Shown one piece after another: positions 61,722 through 64,000 of a stretch of 64,000 nucleotides of DNA. The notes beneath the pieces were generated by a model. It worked only from the letters and a program-made list of their open reading frames with translations. It had not been told where the DNA came from and did no database searches. This DNA comes from Pelagicoccus enzymogenes. Lineage in GTDB: Bacteria; Verrucomicrobiota; Verrucomicrobiia; Opitutales; Opitutaceae. The position numbers and the translations under genes were made by a program. Positions within the stretch are counted from its first letter, which is position 1. Every line of letters begins with the position of its first letter. The DNA is taken from positions 186,001-250,000 of the forward strand of contig NZ_JACYFG010000040.1 in the NCBI RefSeq assembly GCF_014803405.1. Reading direction: 5' to 3'.

Positions 61722-62495
61722 CTAAAAAGAAAACGTGTAGCGCAGCGTGAGCGGCATGTAGTCTAGGTCGCCTTCATCGTTCAAGGCGCCCAGGGCCAAC
61801 ACATCCAAAACGCTGTCGTTGTCGTCTATCGCCTCTTGCGAATAGATGCCGGTCTCGATGCTCAAAGTCCCGCCCTCGGAAATGCGGTAATCCAAGCCGA
61901 AGCCCACACCGTAGCTGAATACCGTGCCTCCGTCGTAGAAGGGGGCATTCGTCAGAGCAGCTTGGTAGGGATCCACAAAAGTAACATCCGGCACGGAAAA
62001 AGAAGCGGTAATCTCATCCACGTCCTTTAGACCGATCTGGGCGGAAACGAAAGGCTGCCAGTTGCTCTGGTTCGTGAAGTGGTAACGCACTCCCCCGTAG
62101 AGGCCGACGTCTTCGTAGTCGCTGAATTCGCCGTTCAAGGGCAAGCTGTCCGCTACCGTGCCTACCCGCAACACCCCCTCGTCCGAGCTGAGCCGACTCA
62201 GTCCGAGAAAGTAAGAGAGGTTCTCGCTCTGCTGGTAAGATGCTTCCAGAGCAAGCGTCATCAAACTGCCATAGACGTCGTCGAAGCTCTTGGCATCCAC
62301 GTCCACGGGCAGGCTGCCGGGTTCGAGGCCGAGCAACACGGAGCCATCGAAATTGGGACCGCGGTGGACGTCGCCTCCAACAGCGTCCACGACGCCCCCC
62401 TTGATGGAGAAGGACCAATCCCCGTTGGCGGCGATCGCAGCAGCTGGCAGGGCTAGAAGAGTAAGTGAAGCAAGCGTTGTCTTAATAGAATTCAT
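61722..62495 (-). CDS. Outer-membrane beta-barrel protein
   Basis: A 257-residue exported protein. A signal peptide (TTLASLTLLALPAAAIAA) precedes alternating strands with aromatic girdles (for example DVGLYGGVRYHFTNQSNWQPFVSAQIG, FSYGVGFGLDYRI) and ends TLRYTFSF, with the terminal Phe that marks outer-membrane barrels. About eight strands fit the length (OmpA/OmpW-like class). Function unknown; it could be a small porin. The ATG 62495 places the signal peptide correctly. Confidence 0.82.
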   Translation of the reverse strand: MNSIKTTLASLTLLALPAAAIAANGDWSFSIKGGVVDAVGGDVHRGPNFDGSVLLGLEPGSLPVDVDAKSFDDVYGSLMTLALEASYQQSENLSYFLGLSRLSSDEGVLRVGTVADSLPLNGEFSDYEDVGLYGGVRYHFTNQSNWQPFVSAQIGLKDVDEITASFSVPDVTFVDPYQAALTNAPFYDGGTVFSYGVGFGLDYRISEGGTLSIETGIYSQEAIDDNDSVLDVLALGALNDEGDLDYMPLTLRYTFSF

Positions 62496-62761
62496 TTTGA
62501 ACAGTATATCGGTGGTTATTTGCATCGTTTGTTTGTACACGAGAAGTAAATCTCCCTCATTGAACTACCTACGAATACGTTGCCGCTCACTGCATGAATT
62601 CAAAAGTCGTTCACTTTTTTCGTTCGTTCCTATGGGTTGAGGAGCCTCAACACGCACCGTCTTCTCCAACACGCCCGAGCCCGCCGCTGCGTTCTAACTT
62701 TAGACTCGACTTGCAATTCTAACGATAGACCACAAGCTTCTCCCACAACCCCCGTGCCCTT

Positions 62762-63835
62762 ATGAATCGACGCATCACTCTAGCCGACATAGCCAAGCGA
62801 GCTGGCTATCACCCTACCACCATCTCCATGGCGCTGCGCAACCACCCGCGCTTGCCCCAGGCCACCACCAAAAAAATTCAGGAGCTGGCCAAGGAAATGG
62901 GCTACCAGCCCGATCCCGCCCTCGGAGCGCTCGTAGCCTATCGCCGCAACGCTTCTCCCAAGCAGCAAGCAGCGCCCCTCGCTTACGTGACCAAATGGGA
63001 CACCGAGTGGGGATGGAAAAAGACCAACACCCACCTCAGCTTCTACGAGGGAGCAGTGTCCCGCGCCAGGGAGCTAGGCTACAAGATCGACCACTTCTGG
63101 CTGGGACAGCCGGGCGTCAGCCACCAGCGAACCAACGAAATTCTGCTCAATCGAGGCATTCGCGGCCTTATCATCGCTTCCCACATGCCGGGCTCCGACG
63201 AGGAGCCGGCCCTCGACTGGAGCAAATTCAGCTCAGTGAAAATCGACTTCGTGCCCACCCGCCTGCACGTGCACACGATTTCAAACGATCAGCGAGCCAT
63301 CGTGCAGCTCGCCTTCAAGAAGGCCCTCAAGGCTGGCTACAGACGGATCGGATTCGTACTGCCTCACTGGTACGACTCCTACGTCAACAACGCCTGGTCC
63401 GCCGGCTTCCTCACCAGCCAACTGCAAGTGCCCGAGGAAGACCGCATCCCGCTCAAGTTCTTCCACACCTCGCCCGGAACCAATTCCGGCGTGCCCGTCA
63501 CCGAGTTCGAACAGTGGCGCCTCAAGCACCGCCCGGAGGTCATCATCAGCTACTCCGAATTCGTCAAGTCCGCCTTCGAAATGCTGCAGATCCAAACGCC
63601 GGACGACTTCGCCTACATCGATATTTGTCCCGAAACCAAGGACGGAAGCAATGCCGGCGTATTCAACAATTGCACACGCGTGGGCGAGCTAGCAGTGGAA
63701 ATCCTCGCCGGCCAGCTGCAGCAAAACCAAATCGGCCTGCCTCAATACCCCACCGTCACTAAAGTGGAAGGCACCTGGATCGAAGGAGAGTCGCTGCCCA
63801 AACGAGAACTGGCCACTTCTGCCGCGAACCACTAG
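62762..63835 (+). CDS. LacI family transcriptional regulator
   Basis: A 357-residue repressor-type regulator. The N-terminal helix-turn-helix reads ITLADIAKRAGYHPTTISMALRN, followed by the hinge helix region ELAKEMGYQPDPALGALVAYRR. The rest is a periplasmic-binding-protein-like effector domain (GIRGLIIASHMPG, YRRIGFVLPHWYDS). It probably controls a sugar operon beyond the window edge or one of the neighbours; no operator could be assigned. Followed by REP-like repeats. Confidence 0.92.
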   Translation: MNRRITLADIAKRAGYHPTTISMALRNHPRLPQATTKKIQELAKEMGYQPDPALGALVAYRRNASPKQQAAPLAYVTKWDTEWGWKKTNTHLSFYEGAVSRARELGYKIDHFWLGQPGVSHQRTNEILLNRGIRGLIIASHMPGSDEEPALDWSKFSSVKIDFVPTRLHVHTISNDQRAIVQLAFKKALKAGYRRIGFVLPHWYDSYVNNAWSAGFLTSQLQVPEEDRIPLKFFHTSPGTNSGVPVTEFEQWRLKHRPEVIISYSEFVKSAFEMLQIQTPDDFAYIDICPETKDGSNAGVFNNCTRVGELAVEILAGQLQQNQIGLPQYPTVTKVEGTWIEGESLPKRELATSAANH

Positions 63836-63840
63836 CAACC

Positions 63841-63925
63841 GGTGGGAAGGCCGCTCCACCTGTGGGAAGCGACCTTGCGTCGCGATTGCAAGATTCAGAT
63901 CGTGGCACAAGGCCACTTCCCGCAG
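63841..63925. repeat. REP-like inverted pair plus a degenerate third unit
   Basis: Unit 1 (63862-63883, plus): GTGGGAA then GCGAC-CTTGC-GTCGC, identical to the unit at 40933. Unit 2 (63902-63923, minus): GCGGGAA then GTGGC-CTTGT-GCCAC, a version with a C-G to T-A change on both stem arms. A shorter, decayed sequence GTGGGAAGGCCGCTCCACC at 63842-63860 resembles the same element. Confidence 0.75.
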
Positions 63926-63957
63926 ATTGGCGTGCGGTCGGCAACAACCGCTGCCGC

Positions 63958-64000
63958 CTAGTCCATCAGCCCACTTTTCTTGTGAATCTCAGCCAACCGC
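63958..64000 (-). CDS. Possible 3' end of a gene leaving the window
   Basis: On the minus strand the last bases encode ...RLAEIHKKSGLMD and then a TAG stop. This would be the C terminus of a gene starting beyond the right edge and convergent with the LacI gene. Only 13 residues are visible, so neither the coding status nor the product is secure. Confidence 0.35.
   Translation of the reverse strand, partial: RLAEIHKKSGLMD

Noticed and set aside
1-64000. CRISPR arrays, tRNA or rRNA genes, insertion sequences, prophage genes
   Set aside because: None was recognised: no regularly spaced direct repeats, no cloverleaf with the TTCRANNC loop, no transposase or integrase product.

Overview
The window looks like chromosomal DNA of a marine-type Verrucomicrobiota, most likely class Opitutae. 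This rests on: high GC; the DUF1800/DUF1501 exported protein pair typical of Planctomycetes and Verrucomicrobia; secreted proteins ending in Asp-rich DPDGDG modules; a secreted multidomain glycoside hydrolase; LacI and AraC sugar regulators; and a full-length single-chain PurL. No rRNA, tRNA, prophage, insertion sequence or CRISPR array was seen. The species cannot be fixed from the sequence alone.

Layout. 0-3.6 kb: groES-groEL, an Hsp20 gene and an exported DUF3016 protein. 3.9-11.5 kb: a two-RCK potassium channel, a small STAS-like protein, a CDF metal exporter, a large exported three-repeat protein, a sugar-efflux-type MFS carrier and a CopD-like membrane protein. 11.7-16.2 kb: an ECF sigma factor with a small partner gene, an MscS-like channel, a second STAS-like protein and a sensor kinase with a periplasmic binding-protein-like domain. 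16.5-22.5 kb: a SulP-STAS-CBS transporter overlapping a CBS gene, an orphan trpB and a DegP/HtrA protease. 22.6-24.4 kb: two Hsp20 genes and a CbpM/MerR-like gene. 24.5-29.1 kb: a cupin gene and a DUF1800-DUF1501-pseudopilin-like cluster. 29.5-41 kb: a beta-propeller sensor kinase, a tandem parvulin, a glycoside hydrolase, an aminotransferase and a hybrid kinase. 41.1-43.9 kb: mannonate dehydratase and an SDR, divergent from an AraC regulator. 44-48.4 kb: small enzymes and stress-type proteins. 48.5-55.5 kb: purL, then a murein amidase divergent from an epimerase-carboxypeptidase fusion. 55.6-64 kb: an EF-hand protein, a hybrid kinase with a STAS-like partner, an exported protein of unknown function, a Gfo/Idh/MocA oxidoreductase, a beta-barrel protein and a LacI regulator.

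Themes. Protein quality control recurs (GroESL, three Hsp20s, DegP, parvulin, CbpM-like). Both Hsp20 loci and degP carry a sigma-54-like TGGCA-N7-TGCW element shortly upstream of the gene, which suggests a shared regulon. Cell-wall peptide recycling is represented by a single polypeptide joining an L-Ala-D/L-Glu epimerase to an MpaA-like amidase, divergent from an N-acetylmuramoyl-L-alanine amidase. Four sensor kinases occur with no stand-alone response regulator beside them. A family of small REP-like hairpins with covarying stems lies in three gaps between convergent genes. Intrinsic terminators mark many transcription-unit ends.

Start codons were moved downstream of the longest open frame where homology, signal peptides or ribosome binding sites called for it. 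Several genes have no visible Shine-Dalgarno sequence, so their starts are less certain.
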